A stretch of 64,000 nucleotides of DNA from Longispora sp040681875 (lineage in GTDB: Bacteria > Actinomycetota > Actinomycetes > Mycobacteriales > Micromonosporaceae), in NCBI RefSeq assembly GCF_040681875.1, contig NZ_JBFAZP010000011.1, positions 124,001-188,000 of the forward strand. Direction: 5' to 3'. A program made the position numbers and the translations under genes. Under the pieces are notes generated by a model. The model was not told the origin of the DNA, ran no database searches, and saw nothing but the letters and a program-made list of their open reading frames with translations. Shown here piece by piece: positions 50,952 through 60,189 of this stretch. Every line of letters begins with the position of its first letter. The stretch's first letter is position 1.

Positions 50952-52858
50952 CCGAGCGTCACCGCCATCAGCGCGGCTACCACGAGCAGCGCACCTCCCA
51001 GCATGGACAGGGCGTACGTGCGCACGAAACCGGTCTGCGTCCGGCGGAGTCGGCCGGAGCCGCCCCCGACCATGGCCGCGAGTCCGTTGACGAGGCCGTC
51101 GACGCCCTTGTTGTCGAAGTACACCAGCGCCCGGGTCAGGTACTTACCGGGAAGCTCGAACACCAACTCGTTGAACGTGTCGGCGTACAGGTTGTTGCGG
51201 GCCGCGGTGACGAGCGGGCCGGCCGGCTCCTCCTCGAGCGCGGTGCCCTTGCGGAACAGCGCCCAGCCGAGGCCGGCGCCGAGCAGCACGATGCCGATGG
51301 TCAGCGCGGTGACGGTCCAGTGCCCGAGGTGGCCGTGGGCCTCCTCGTGCTCGCCGAGCACCGGGGTCAGCCAGTCGACGACCGAGGTCGACATGAGCCA
51401 ACCGGCGGCGACGGAGCCGACCGCCAGCAGGATCAGCGGGATCGTCATGACGGCCGGCGACTCGTGCGGGTGCTGCCCCTCGGTCCACCGCTTGGGGCCG
51501 TGGAACGTGAGCACGAACAGCCGGGTCATGTAGAACGCCGTCAGCCCGGCGCCCAGCAGGGCGGCGCCGCCGAAGAGCCAACCGGTCCAGCCGGGCCGGT
51601 TGAAGGCGGCCAGGATGATCGGGTCCTTGGTGAAGAAGCCGGAGAACGGGAAGAGCCCGATGATCGCCAGGTAGCCGAGGCCGAAGGTGATCCAGGTGAT
51701 CTTCATGTACTTCCACAGCCCGCCGAACCGGCGGATGTCCACCTGGTCGCCCATGCCGTGCATCACCGAACCGGCCCCGAGGAACATGCCGGCCTTGAAG
51801 AAGCCGTGCGCGAGGAGGTGGATGATCGCCAGCGCGTACGCGGCCCCGCCCAGTCCGACGCCCAGGAACATGTAGCCGATCTGGGAGACGGTCGAGTAGG
51901 CCAGTACCCGCTTGATGTCGTCCTTCGCGCAGCCGATGATGCACCCGATCAGCAGGGTCAGTGCCCCGACGCTCACCACGATCGTCTGCAGCGTCGCGTT
52001 GGCGCTGAAGACGGCGTTGGAGCGGGCGATCAGGTAGACGCCGGCCGTGACCATCGTCGCCGCGTGGATGAGGGCCGACACGGGGGTCGGGCCCTCCATC
52101 GCGTCCGGCAACCACGCCTGAAGCGGGAACTGGCCGGACTTGCCGCACGCCCCGATCAGGAGCAGCAGGCCCATCATCAGGACCACGGTCTGCGACAGCC
52201 CCGTGACCCCGTTGAAAACGCCCTCGTAGTCGACGGTGCCGAGCTGGGCGAACATCAGGAACAGCGCGATCGCGAACCCGGCGTCACCCACCCGGTTCAT
52301 CAGGAAGGCCTTCTTGCCGGCCGTCGCCGCGCTGGGCTTGTCGAAGAAGAACGAGATCAGCAGGTACGAGGCGAGACCGACGCCCTCCCAGCCGAAGTAC
52401 AGCATCACGTAGTTGTTGCCGAGAACCAGCAGCAACATCGCGGCCACGAACAGGTTGAAGAAGGCGAAGAACCGCCGACGGCCCGGGTCGTGGGCCATGT
52501 ACCCGGTCGCGTACAGGTGGATCAGCGATCCGACCCCGGTGATCAGCAGTACGAAGACCGCCGACAACGGGTCGAACAGCAGCCCGAAGTCGATCTTCAG
52601 CTCGCCGACCGGGATGAACTCGAAGAGAGTCACCTGGGCCGAGCGGGCGTTCTCATCCAGGCCCTTGAGCTGGAAGAAGAAGATCAACCCGAGGACGAAG
52701 GAGGCCGCGACGCTCGCGACGCCCAGCCAGTGACCCCACTTGTCGGCACGCTTGCCGAGCAGGAAGAGCACAGCCGAGCTGGCGAGCGGGATCGCGACGA
52801 GCAGCCAGATGTTGGTCAACATCCCGGTCGCGTCGGCGAAGTGCACAGGGTTTTCCAC
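50948..52858 (-). CDS. nuoL: NADH-quinone oxidoreductase subunit L
   Basis: 636 residues including the C-terminal lateral helix. FGWEGVGLASYLLISFFFDK, AWLPDAMEGPTPVSALIHAA and KRVLAYSTVSQIGYMFLGVG are conserved. The GTG at 52858 follows AGAGG; an ATG 12 codons later is an alternative. Nine bases separate it from nuoK. Confidence 0.97.
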   Translation of the reverse strand: MENPVHFADATGMLTNIWLLVAIPLASSAVLFLLGKRADKWGHWLGVASVAASFVLGLIFFFQLKGLDENARSAQVTLFEFIPVGELKIDFGLLFDPLSAVFVLLITGVGSLIHLYATGYMAHDPGRRRFFAFFNLFVAAMLLLVLGNNYVMLYFGWEGVGLASYLLISFFFDKPSAATAGKKAFLMNRVGDAGFAIALFLMFAQLGTVDYEGVFNGVTGLSQTVVLMMGLLLLIGACGKSGQFPLQAWLPDAMEGPTPVSALIHAATMVTAGVYLIARSNAVFSANATLQTIVVSVGALTLLIGCIIGCAKDDIKRVLAYSTVSQIGYMFLGVGLGGAAYALAIIHLLAHGFFKAGMFLGAGSVMHGMGDQVDIRRFGGLWKYMKITWITFGLGYLAIIGLFPFSGFFTKDPIILAAFNRPGWTGWLFGGAALLGAGLTAFYMTRLFVLTFHGPKRWTEGQHPHESPAVMTIPLILLAVGSVAAGWLMSTSVVDWLTPVLGEHEEAHGHLGHWTVTALTIGIVLLGAGLGWALFRKGTALEEEPAGPLVTAARNNLYADTFNELVFELPGKYLTRALVYFDNKGVDGLVNGLAAMVGGGSGRLRRTQTGFVRTYALSMLGGALLVVAALMAVTLG

Positions 52859-52867
52859 CGGTACCTC

Positions 52868-53176
52868 TTAGTACTTCAGCAGGTTGGCGTCGTCGACCGA
52901 GGCCGAGCGGCGGGTCCGGAAGATAGACATGATGATCGCCAGGCCGATGACGACCTCGGCAGCGGCCACGACCATCACGAAGAAGGCGATGATCTGCCCG
53001 TCGAGGTTGCCGTTCATCCGGCTGAACGTGACCAGGGCCAGGTTCGCGGCGTTCAGCATGAGCTCGATGCACATGAACACCACGATGGCGTTCCGGCGGA
53101 TGAGCACGCCCACCGCGCCGATCGTGAAGAGCAGGGCGGAGAGCCCGATGTACGCACTCGGGTCGATGTTCCCCAT
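52868..53176 (-). CDS. nuoK: NADH-quinone oxidoreductase subunit K
   Basis: 102 residues, three helices, normal length. VFMCIELMLNAANLALVTFS and VVAAAEVVIGLAIIMSIFRT hold the conserved Glu residues. ATG at 53176 overlaps the nuoJ stop (TAATG). A useful contrast with NuoK2, which bears an extra tail. Confidence 0.96.
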   Translation of the reverse strand: MGNIDPSAYIGLSALLFTIGAVGVLIRRNAIVVFMCIELMLNAANLALVTFSRMNGNLDGQIIAFFVMVVAAAEVVIGLAIIMSIFRTRRSASVDDANLLKY

Positions 53177-53946
53177 TACTTCTCCGTCCCCTTCGGCTTG
53201 GCCTCGGCCTCGGTGAGCTCCCGGGTCGGCACCAGCGCGGTCAGGCTCCGGCCGGCCACCGAGCCGTCGGGCAGCAGCCCGGGGGCGGCCACGGAGTTGG
53301 TCGACGCGAACACGCCCGGGCCCGGCTTGGGGGCCGGGTAGTTGCCGGGCGCGAACCGGGCCTGCATCAGGTCGCGCTGGGTGACCTTCTCGGCCTTGGT
53401 CTTCTCGACGTGGGCCAGCAGCATCGCGCCGACCGCCGCCGTGATCAGCAGGGCGCTGGAGACCTCGAACGCGAACACGTAGGACGTGAACAGGTCCTTC
53501 GCGATCCCCTGCGTGTTGCCGTCCGCGTTGGCCTGCGCCAGGCCGGCCACCGGGGCCTTGCCCAGCGCCCGGACCACGCCGGTCACGACCAGGCCGGCGA
53601 AGCCGATGCCCAGCAGCAGCGCGGCGGTGCGCTGGCCGCGCAACGTCTCGATCAGCGAGTCCGAGGCGTCCCGGCCGATCAGCATCAGCACGAACAGGAA
53701 CAGCATCATGATCGCGCCGGTGTAGACGATGATCTGCACCATGCCGATGAACGGACCGGCCTGGATGATGTAGAAGACGCCCAGGGTGAGCATCGTGCAG
53801 ACCAGGAACAGCGCCGAGTGCACGGCGTTCTTGGCGAGCACCATGCCCACGCCGCCCGCGACCGCGACCAGGGCGAGCACGCCCCAGACGATCCAGGCCC
53901 ACGCCGATACCGGGGTGGCGTCAGCCGCAAGGAGAGCGGTGGTCAC
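53176..53946 (-). CDS. nuoJ: NADH-quinone oxidoreductase subunit J
   Basis: 256 residues: five membrane helices (GMVQIIVYTGAIMMLFLFVL is the NuoJ core) and a cytoplasmic C-terminal extension of about 80 residues rich in Pro and Ala, common in actinobacteria. GTG at 53946 overlaps the nuoI TGA. Confidence 0.96.
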   Translation of the reverse strand: MTTALLAADATPVSAWAWIVWGVLALVAVAGGVGMVLAKNAVHSALFLVCTMLTLGVFYIIQAGPFIGMVQIIVYTGAIMMLFLFVLMLIGRDASDSLIETLRGQRTAALLLGIGFAGLVVTGVVRALGKAPVAGLAQANADGNTQGIAKDLFTSYVFAFEVSSALLITAAVGAMLLAHVEKTKAEKVTQRDLMQARFAPGNYPAPKPGPGVFASTNSVAAPGLLPDGSVAGRSLTALVPTRELTEAEAKPKGTEK

Positions 53947-54488
53947 GCGACACCTCCGGGCTTCACGCGCTCCGCGCCGGCACTGGTGCCCGGGTTGGTC
54001 AGCGCGCCGACGTAGTAGTCCTTCTCCGACTCGCCGAGCCGCATCGGGTGCGGCGGCTGCTCCATGCCCGGCAGCAGCGGCGCGAGCAGCTGCTCCTTCG
54101 TGAAGATCAGATCCTTGCGGGAGTCGCTGGCCAGCTCGTACTCGTTGCTCATCGTCAGCGAACGCGTCGGGCACGCCTCGATGCACAGCCCGCAGAAGAT
54201 GCAGCGGGCGTAGTTGATCTGGTACACGCCGGCGTAGCGCTCACCGGGCGAGTAGCGCTCGCCGTCGGAGTTGTCCGCGCCCTCGACGTAGATCGCGTCG
54301 GCCGGGCAGGCCCACGCGCACAGCTCGCAGCCGACGCACTTCTCCAGGCCGTCGGGGTGACGGTTGAGGATGTGCCGGCCGTGGTAGCGCGGCGCGGTCG
54401 GCTTGCGGTACTCCGGGTACTCCTCGGTCACGACCTTCTTGAACATGTGCGCGAAGGTGACGCCGAAGCCTTTGACAGACTCGAACAC
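53943..54488 (-). CDS. nuoI: NADH-quinone oxidoreductase subunit I
   Basis: 181 residues. Two ferredoxin-type clusters, CVGCELCAWACP and CIFCGLCIEACP. The GTG at 54488 has GGAGAG upstream and gives MFESVKGFGVTFAHMFKKVV, the family N-terminus. Confidence 0.96.
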   Translation of the reverse strand: MFESVKGFGVTFAHMFKKVVTEEYPEYRKPTAPRYHGRHILNRHPDGLEKCVGCELCAWACPADAIYVEGADNSDGERYSPGERYAGVYQINYARCIFCGLCIEACPTRSLTMSNEYELASDSRKDLIFTKEQLLAPLLPGMEQPPHPMRLGESEKDYYVGALTNPGTSAGAERVKPGGVA

Positions 54489-54490
54489 CG

Positions 54491-55816
54491 TTACTCTCCC
54501 TGCTCGCCGCTGGCGGCGGCATGTTCGACGGCCACGCGCTTGAGCCGGGGGCTCGGCGGGACCACGAGATCCATCGGCGGCATCGGGAAGCTGCCCTGCG
54601 GGCGCCTCTCGTCCGCGGCCCGGGCCGGCAGCGTCGGCTGCTTCTTCGGCCAGAACAGGATGATGACCGCGAAGAGCACGGCGAACCCGGTCCAGATCGC
54701 GATCTGCACCGCCCGGTCCGCCTTCGGGGCCACCCGGACGCCCGCGACCAGCAGGATCCAGACCAGGTTGACCGGGACCAGGACCTTCCAGCCGAAGCGC
54801 ATGAACTGGTCGTACCGCAGCCGCGGCAGCGTGCCCCGCAGCCAGACGAACACGAACAGCAGGATCAGGACCTTGGCCGTGAACCACAGCAGCGGCCACC
54901 AGCCGGCGTTCGCGCCGGCCCAGAAGGTGCTGATCGGCGCGGGTGCCCGCCAGCCGCCGAGGAACAGCGTCGTGCACAGGCCCGACACGGTCACCATGTT
55001 GATGTACTCGGCGAGGAAGAACAGGGCGAACTTCAGCGAGGAGTACTCGGTGTGGAAGCCACCGACCAGCTCCGACTCCGCCTCGGGCAGGTCGAACGGG
55101 GCCCGGTTGGTCTCACCGACCGCCGAGATGAAGTAGATCAGGAAGCTCGGCAGCAGCAGGATCGCGTACCAGCCGGGCAGGGTGACGTCCGTGCCGAAGA
55201 TCTGCTGCTGGCGGCCGTCGGCCTGCGCGGCCACGATCTCACTCGTCGACATCGAGCCGGCGGTCATGAAGACGGCCACGATGGACAGCCCCATCGCGAC
55301 CTCGTAGGAGATCATCTGCGCGGCGGACCGCAGACCACCGAGCAGCGGGTACGTCGAGCCGGAGGCCCAACCGCCCAGCACGATCCCGTAGATGCCCAGG
55401 CCGGAGCACGCCAGCACGAGCAGCACCGCGACCGGCAGGTCCGTGAGCTGCAACGGCGTCTTCTGGCCGAACATGGAGACGTTCGGGCCGAGCGGCATGA
55501 TCGCGAAGGCGGTGAAGGCGCACACCGTCGAGATGACCGGGGCGATGAAGAACACCGCCTTGTCGGCCAGCTTCGGCATGATGTCTTCCTTGAACGCCAG
55601 CTTCAGGCCGTCCGCGAGAGACTGGAGCAGACCGATCGGGCCGACCCGGTTCGGGCCGGGCCGGTGCTGCATCCGACCGACGACCTTGCGCTCGTACCAG
55701 ATCGTGAAGAGCGTCATCACGACCAGGAACGCGAAGATGCCGACGACCTTGATGAGGATGATCCACCACACGTCGTGGCCGAAGTCCTCCAGTTTCGGGC
55801 TGTCCGCGAGGATCAC
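54491..55816 (-). CDS. nuoH: NADH-quinone oxidoreductase subunit H
   Basis: 441 residues, eight helices plus a C-terminal basic and Pro-rich extension of about 60 residues. YERKVVGRMQHRPGPNRVGP, LADGLKLAFKEDIMP and PFDLPEAESELVGGFHTEYS form the quinone chamber. GTG at 55816 overlaps the nuoG stop. Confidence 0.97.
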   Translation of the reverse strand: MILADSPKLEDFGHDVWWIILIKVVGIFAFLVVMTLFTIWYERKVVGRMQHRPGPNRVGPIGLLQSLADGLKLAFKEDIMPKLADKAVFFIAPVISTVCAFTAFAIMPLGPNVSMFGQKTPLQLTDLPVAVLLVLACSGLGIYGIVLGGWASGSTYPLLGGLRSAAQMISYEVAMGLSIVAVFMTAGSMSTSEIVAAQADGRQQQIFGTDVTLPGWYAILLLPSFLIYFISAVGETNRAPFDLPEAESELVGGFHTEYSSLKFALFFLAEYINMVTVSGLCTTLFLGGWRAPAPISTFWAGANAGWWPLLWFTAKVLILLFVFVWLRGTLPRLRYDQFMRFGWKVLVPVNLVWILLVAGVRVAPKADRAVQIAIWTGFAVLFAVIILFWPKKQPTLPARAADERRPQGSFPMPPMDLVVPPSPRLKRVAVEHAAASGEQGE

Positions 55817-58197
55817 TGCGCCCCTCCAGCACTGATGTTGACCACGTCACCGGCGACCGTGCCCAGCGTGCGGTGCACGGTGGAGCCGGGCGAGTTCGTC
55901 GGCACCCAGACCACGTGGTCCGGCATGTGCGTGACCTGCAGCGGCAGCGTGATCGCACCGGTGCCGGTCCCCACGGTCACCGACTCGGTCGCGCCGATGG
56001 CGTCCGCGGTGGCCTGCGAGAGCCGGGCGACGGGCGTGCGCGCCGTACCACCCAGGTGGTCGTCGCCGTCGAGCATCGCGCCGAGGTCGACCAGCATCCG
56101 CCAGCTCGCCAGCACCGCCTGGCCCCGACCGGGGGACAGCGGCTCCTCCGGGCGGACCCGGGGGGCGGACGGCCGGGTCGTGACGGCCGGCAGCTGACCG
56201 AGCTCCTTGCGCAGCGCGGCCACCTCCCCGCCCAGGGTCACGCCCAGCTCGGCGGCGATCGCGGACAACACCCGCGCGTCGGGCATGGTGCCCGGGCTGA
56301 GGACCTGGTCGAAGGTGCGGACCCGGCCCTCCCAGTTCAGGAAGGAGCCGGCCTTCTCGACGGTCGCCGCGACCGGGAAGATCACGTCGGCCCGCCGGGC
56401 CACCGCGCTCATCCGCAGTTCGAGGGAGACCAGGAAGCCCACGCTGTCCAGCGCGGCCTCGGCACCCCTGACGTCGGCCAGGTCGTGCGGGTCGACACCC
56501 GCGACGACCAGCGCCTCGACGTCACCGGACGCGGCGGCGGCGAGGATGCCCGCCGTGTCGCGGCCCGGGGTGGACGGCAGGGACTCCACGCCCCAGCGCT
56601 CGGCCAGCTGGGCGCGGGCGGACAGGTCGTCCACCACCCGGCCGCCGGGCAGCAGGTTCGGCAGGCAGCCGGCGTCGATCGCGCCCCGGTCGCCGGCCCG
56701 GCGCGGCACCCACGCGAGCTTCGCGCCGGTGGCCTCCGCCAGGGCGACGGCCGCGCTGAGCGCGCCCGGCACCGTGGCCAGCCGCTCGCCGACCAGCAGG
56801 ATCGCGCCCGGCTCGCGGAGGGCGAGGCGCGCGGCCTCGACCGCCGGGGAGGCGCCGGCGATGGGCTCGCCGCCGATCAGGGCGTCGAGGACCTCGGACT
56901 CGGTACCGGGGGCGGCGGGGATCAGCGTGCCGCTGGTCTTCGTCACCGAACCGGTCGCGAACGGCTGGACCGAGAACACCCGCACGCCGTGCTTCACCGA
57001 CGACTTGCGCAGTCGGAGGAACAGGATCGGGCACTCCTCCTCGGGCTCCAGGCCCGCGAGGACGACCGCCGGGGCGGCCTCGATGTCCAGGTAGCTCGCG
57101 GAACCCTCGGCCGCGACGGCGGCGGCCAGGAAGTCGGCCTCCTCCGCGGAGTGCGGCCGGGCCCGGAAGTCGATGTCGTTGGTGCCCAGGGCGACCCGGG
57201 CGAACTTCGCGTACGCGTAGGCGTCCTCGACGGTCAGCCGGCCGCCGGTGAGCACGCCGGCCTTCCTGCCGCGCAGGCCGTCGGCCGCGAACCGCAGCGC
57301 CTCGGACCACGACGCCTTGCGGAACTCGCCGGTCTCCTTGTCGCGGATCAGCGGGTCGGTGAGCCGGTCGAACGCGTTGACGTACTGGAAGCCCCAGCGG
57401 CCCTTGTCGCAGCTCCACTCCTCGTTGACCTGCGTGTCGTCACCCGCGAGGCGGCGCATGACCTTGCCCCGCCGGGAGTCGGTGCGCAGGTCGCAGCCGG
57501 CGGCGCAGTGCTCGCAGGCGCTCGGCGTGGAGACCAGGTCGAACGGGCGGGCCCGGAACCGGTACTGGGCGCCGGTCAGCGCGCCCACCGGGCAGATCTG
57601 CACGGTGTTGCCGGAGAAGTAGGAGTTGAACGGCTCCCCCTCGGCGACACCGATCTGCTCGGACGCGCCGCGCTCCATCAGGTCGATGAACGGGTCGCCG
57701 GCGATCTCCTCGGAGAACCGGGTGCAGCGCTGGCAGAGGATGCAGCGCTCGCGGTCCAGGAGCACCTGGGACGAGATCGGCAGCGGCTTGCGGAACTCCC
57801 GCTTGACCTCGGAGAACCGGGCCTCGGTCCGGCCGGCCGTCATGGCCTGGTTCTGCAGGGGGCACTCGCCGCCCTTGTCGCAGACCGGGCAGTCCAGCGG
57901 GTGGTTCAGGAGCAGGAACTCCATGATCCCGGCCTGGGCCTTCTCGGCCACCTGCGAGGTGTGCTGGGTCTTGACGACCATGCCGTCGGCGCAGGTCTGG
58001 GTGCAGGAGGCGACCGGCTTGCGCTGGCCCTCCACGTCGACCAGACACTGCCGACAGGCACCGGCCGGCTCGAGCAGCGGGTGGTCGCAGAACCGGGGGA
58101 TGTCGATGCCCAGCTGCTCGGCGGCCCGGATGACCAGCGTGCCCTTGGGGACGCTGACCTCGATGCCGTCGATCGTGAGGGTTACCTTGTCGGTCAT
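55813..58197 (-). CDS. nuoG: NADH-quinone oxidoreductase subunit G
   Basis: 794-residue iron-sulfur subunit of the NADH-input arm. The 2Fe-2S ferredoxin domain (FCDHPLLEPAGACRQCLVDV) is followed by the His-Cys cluster region (CPVCDKGGECPLQ), a 4Fe-4S set (CILCQRCTRF ... CPVGALT) and CEHCAAGC with a later Cys in EWSCDKGRW, which would hold the extra N7 cluster seen in some bacteria. The remainder is the molybdopterin oxidoreductase-like domain, expected to lack a cofactor. ATG at 58197. Confidence 0.96.
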   Translation of the reverse strand: MTDKVTLTIDGIEVSVPKGTLVIRAAEQLGIDIPRFCDHPLLEPAGACRQCLVDVEGQRKPVASCTQTCADGMVVKTQHTSQVAEKAQAGIMEFLLLNHPLDCPVCDKGGECPLQNQAMTAGRTEARFSEVKREFRKPLPISSQVLLDRERCILCQRCTRFSEEIAGDPFIDLMERGASEQIGVAEGEPFNSYFSGNTVQICPVGALTGAQYRFRARPFDLVSTPSACEHCAAGCDLRTDSRRGKVMRRLAGDDTQVNEEWSCDKGRWGFQYVNAFDRLTDPLIRDKETGEFRKASWSEALRFAADGLRGRKAGVLTGGRLTVEDAYAYAKFARVALGTNDIDFRARPHSAEEADFLAAAVAAEGSASYLDIEAAPAVVLAGLEPEEECPILFLRLRKSSVKHGVRVFSVQPFATGSVTKTSGTLIPAAPGTESEVLDALIGGEPIAGASPAVEAARLALREPGAILLVGERLATVPGALSAAVALAEATGAKLAWVPRRAGDRGAIDAGCLPNLLPGGRVVDDLSARAQLAERWGVESLPSTPGRDTAGILAAAASGDVEALVVAGVDPHDLADVRGAEAALDSVGFLVSLELRMSAVARRADVIFPVAATVEKAGSFLNWEGRVRTFDQVLSPGTMPDARVLSAIAAELGVTLGGEVAALRKELGQLPAVTTRPSAPRVRPEEPLSPGRGQAVLASWRMLVDLGAMLDGDDHLGGTARTPVARLSQATADAIGATESVTVGTGTGAITLPLQVTHMPDHVVWVPTNSPGSTVHRTLGTVAGDVVNISAGGAQ

Positions 58198-58198
58198 A

Positions 58199-59500
58199 TC
58201 AGTGCGCCCCTACGAGTTCGGGCTTCAACATCGGAGCCTTGCGACCCTCGATGTAGTCGAGGTAGTCCTGCTCGAACCACTTGATCGACGAGGTGACCGA
58301 GCTGGTCGCGCCGTCGCCCAGGCCGCAGAAGGACCGGCCGAGCAGGTTGTCACACGCGTCGAGCAGGGTGTCGAGGTCCTTCTTGACGCCCTGACCGGCC
58401 AGAATGCGGTGCAGGATCTGGATCATCCAGTAGTTGCCCTCGCGGCACGGCGTGCACTTGCCGCACGACTCGTGGGCGTAGAACTTGATCCACCGGTACG
58501 TCGCGTACACGGGGCAGTCCTGCTGGCTGAACAGCTGGGTGGCCGTGGTGCCGAGCATCGAGCCCTGCGCGCCCACGCCCTCGAAGTCCAGCGGCATGTC
58601 CAGGTGGTCGGCGGTGAGCAGCGGGGTCGAGGAACCGCCCGGGGTCCAGAACCGCAGCTGGTGGCCGTCCTGCATGCCGCCGGCCAGCTCGATCAGCTCG
58701 CGGAGCGTGATGCCCATCCCGCACTCGTACTGGCCCGGGTTCTTGATCCGGCCGGAGAGCGAGTAGATCATCGGGCCGGAGGACTTCTCCGTACCCATCG
58801 ACTTCCACCAGTCCGCGCCGCCCAGCACGATGTAGGGCACGCTGGCGATGGTGCCGACGTTGTTGATGACCGTGGGCTTCGAGTAGAGGCCGTGGGTCGC
58901 CGGGAACGGCGGGCGCAGCCGGGGCTGGCCCCGGAAGCCCTCGAGGGAGTCGAGCAGCGCCGTCTCCTCGCCGCAGATGTACGCGCCCGCGCCGGAGTGG
59001 ATCACCAGGTCCAGGTTGTACCCCGAGCCGAGGATGTTGCGCCCCAGGTAACCCCGGGTGTACGCCTCCTGCACGGCCGCCCGCAGCCGACGCGCCGCCT
59101 GCACGGCCTCGCCCCGGATGTAGATGGCGGCGAAGTTGGCCCGGATCGCGTACGAGGAGATGATGACGCCCTCGATCAGCGAGTGCGGGTCGTGCGACAT
59201 GAGCGGCAGGTCCTTGCAGGTGCCCGGCTCGCCCTCGTCGGCGTTGACCACGAGGTAGTGCGGCTTGCCGTCACCCTGCGGGATGAAGCCCCACTTCATG
59301 CCGGTGGGGAAGCCCGCGCCGCCCCGGCCGCGCAGCCCGGAGTCCTTGACGAGCTGGATCAGGTCGTCGGGCTCGGCCTTGAGGGCCTTGCGCAGGGCCG
59401 CGTAGCCGTCGAGGCGCTCGTAGGTGGCGAGCTTCCAGGCGTCCGGCGACAGCCAGCGCTTGGTCAGCACCGGGGTGAGCTTGTGGATGGGCCCGCTCAT
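58199..59500 (-). CDS. nuoF: NADH-quinone oxidoreductase subunit F
   Basis: 433 residues; binds NADH and FMN and the N3 cluster. GLRGRGGAGFPTGMKWGF is the nucleotide-binding loop, NADEGEPGTCKD and GAGAYICGEETALLDSLEGF line FMN, and ESCGKCTPCREG with a later Cys bind 4Fe-4S. It overlaps nuoE by four bases. Confidence 0.97.
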   Translation of the reverse strand: MSGPIHKLTPVLTKRWLSPDAWKLATYERLDGYAALRKALKAEPDDLIQLVKDSGLRGRGGAGFPTGMKWGFIPQGDGKPHYLVVNADEGEPGTCKDLPLMSHDPHSLIEGVIISSYAIRANFAAIYIRGEAVQAARRLRAAVQEAYTRGYLGRNILGSGYNLDLVIHSGAGAYICGEETALLDSLEGFRGQPRLRPPFPATHGLYSKPTVINNVGTIASVPYIVLGGADWWKSMGTEKSSGPMIYSLSGRIKNPGQYECGMGITLRELIELAGGMQDGHQLRFWTPGGSSTPLLTADHLDMPLDFEGVGAQGSMLGTTATQLFSQQDCPVYATYRWIKFYAHESCGKCTPCREGNYWMIQILHRILAGQGVKKDLDTLLDACDNLLGRSFCGLGDGATSSVTSSIKWFEQDYLDYIEGRKAPMLKPELVGAH

Positions 59501-60189
59501 GCCTTTGCCTCCTTACGCGCGATCGGGGTGTTCGGGTCGAACCCGGGCACCGCGACGCCGTTGTCCGCCGCGAGCCTCGCGCCGGCCAGGGTGGGGTCGC
59601 CCGCCACGCCCTCGGCGACCGCGCCGGGCCGCTCGTCGGGGAAGCCGGCCAGCTGCAGCTGGATCTCGCGGAACGAGCAGAGCCGGGGCGCCCGGGAGGG
59701 TACCGGGACCTCGCCGCTCTGGAGCTGCTTCACGATCTCCAGGGCGTCAGCGGCCTGGGTACCGTCGAAGAAGTCGTAGTTGACCGTCATGACCGGCGCG
59801 TAGTCGCACGCGGCCAGGCACTCGGCGTGCTCCAGGGTGATCTTGCCGTCGGAGGTGGTCTCCTCGTGCCCGACACCCAGGTACTCGCTCAGCGCCTCGT
59901 AGGCCTTCTGGCCGCCCATCCGGTCGCACATGGTGTTCGTGCACACGCTGACCAGCCAGTCGCCCGTGGGCTTGCGCTTGTACATCGTGTAGAACGTCGC
60001 CACGGCGTTGACCTGCGCCTTGGTGATCCCGAGCTGGTCGGCGCAGAAGCCGATCCCCTCGGGCGTGATGTAGCCGTCCTCGGCCTGCACCAGGTGCAGC
60101 AGCGGCAGGAGAGCCGACCGGGAGTGCCCCTCGGGGTACCGGGCGATGATCTCCTTCGCCCGGACGAAGGTCTCTTCGGAGAAAGCCAT
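59497..60189 (-). CDS. nuoE: NADH-quinone oxidoreductase subunit E
   Basis: 230 residues. Thioredoxin-like 2Fe-2S subunit with VCTNTMCDRMGG and AECLAACDYAPVM cysteines (cluster N1a). The last 60 residues form a Pro/Ala-rich extension. Its ATG abuts the nuoD stop. Confidence 0.96.
   Translation of the reverse strand: MAFSEETFVRAKEIIARYPEGHSRSALLPLLHLVQAEDGYITPEGIGFCADQLGITKAQVNAVATFYTMYKRKPTGDWLVSVCTNTMCDRMGGQKAYEALSEYLGVGHEETTSDGKITLEHAECLAACDYAPVMTVNYDFFDGTQAADALEIVKQLQSGEVPVPSRAPRLCSFREIQLQLAGFPDERPGAVAEGVAGDPTLAGARLAADNGVAVPGFDPNTPIARKEAKA

Noticed and set aside
51320..53341. 673-residue plus-strand open frame over nuoL-nuoJ
   Set aside because: Shadow frame, rich in Arg, Asp, Gln and His as expected from the reverse of GC-rich codons.
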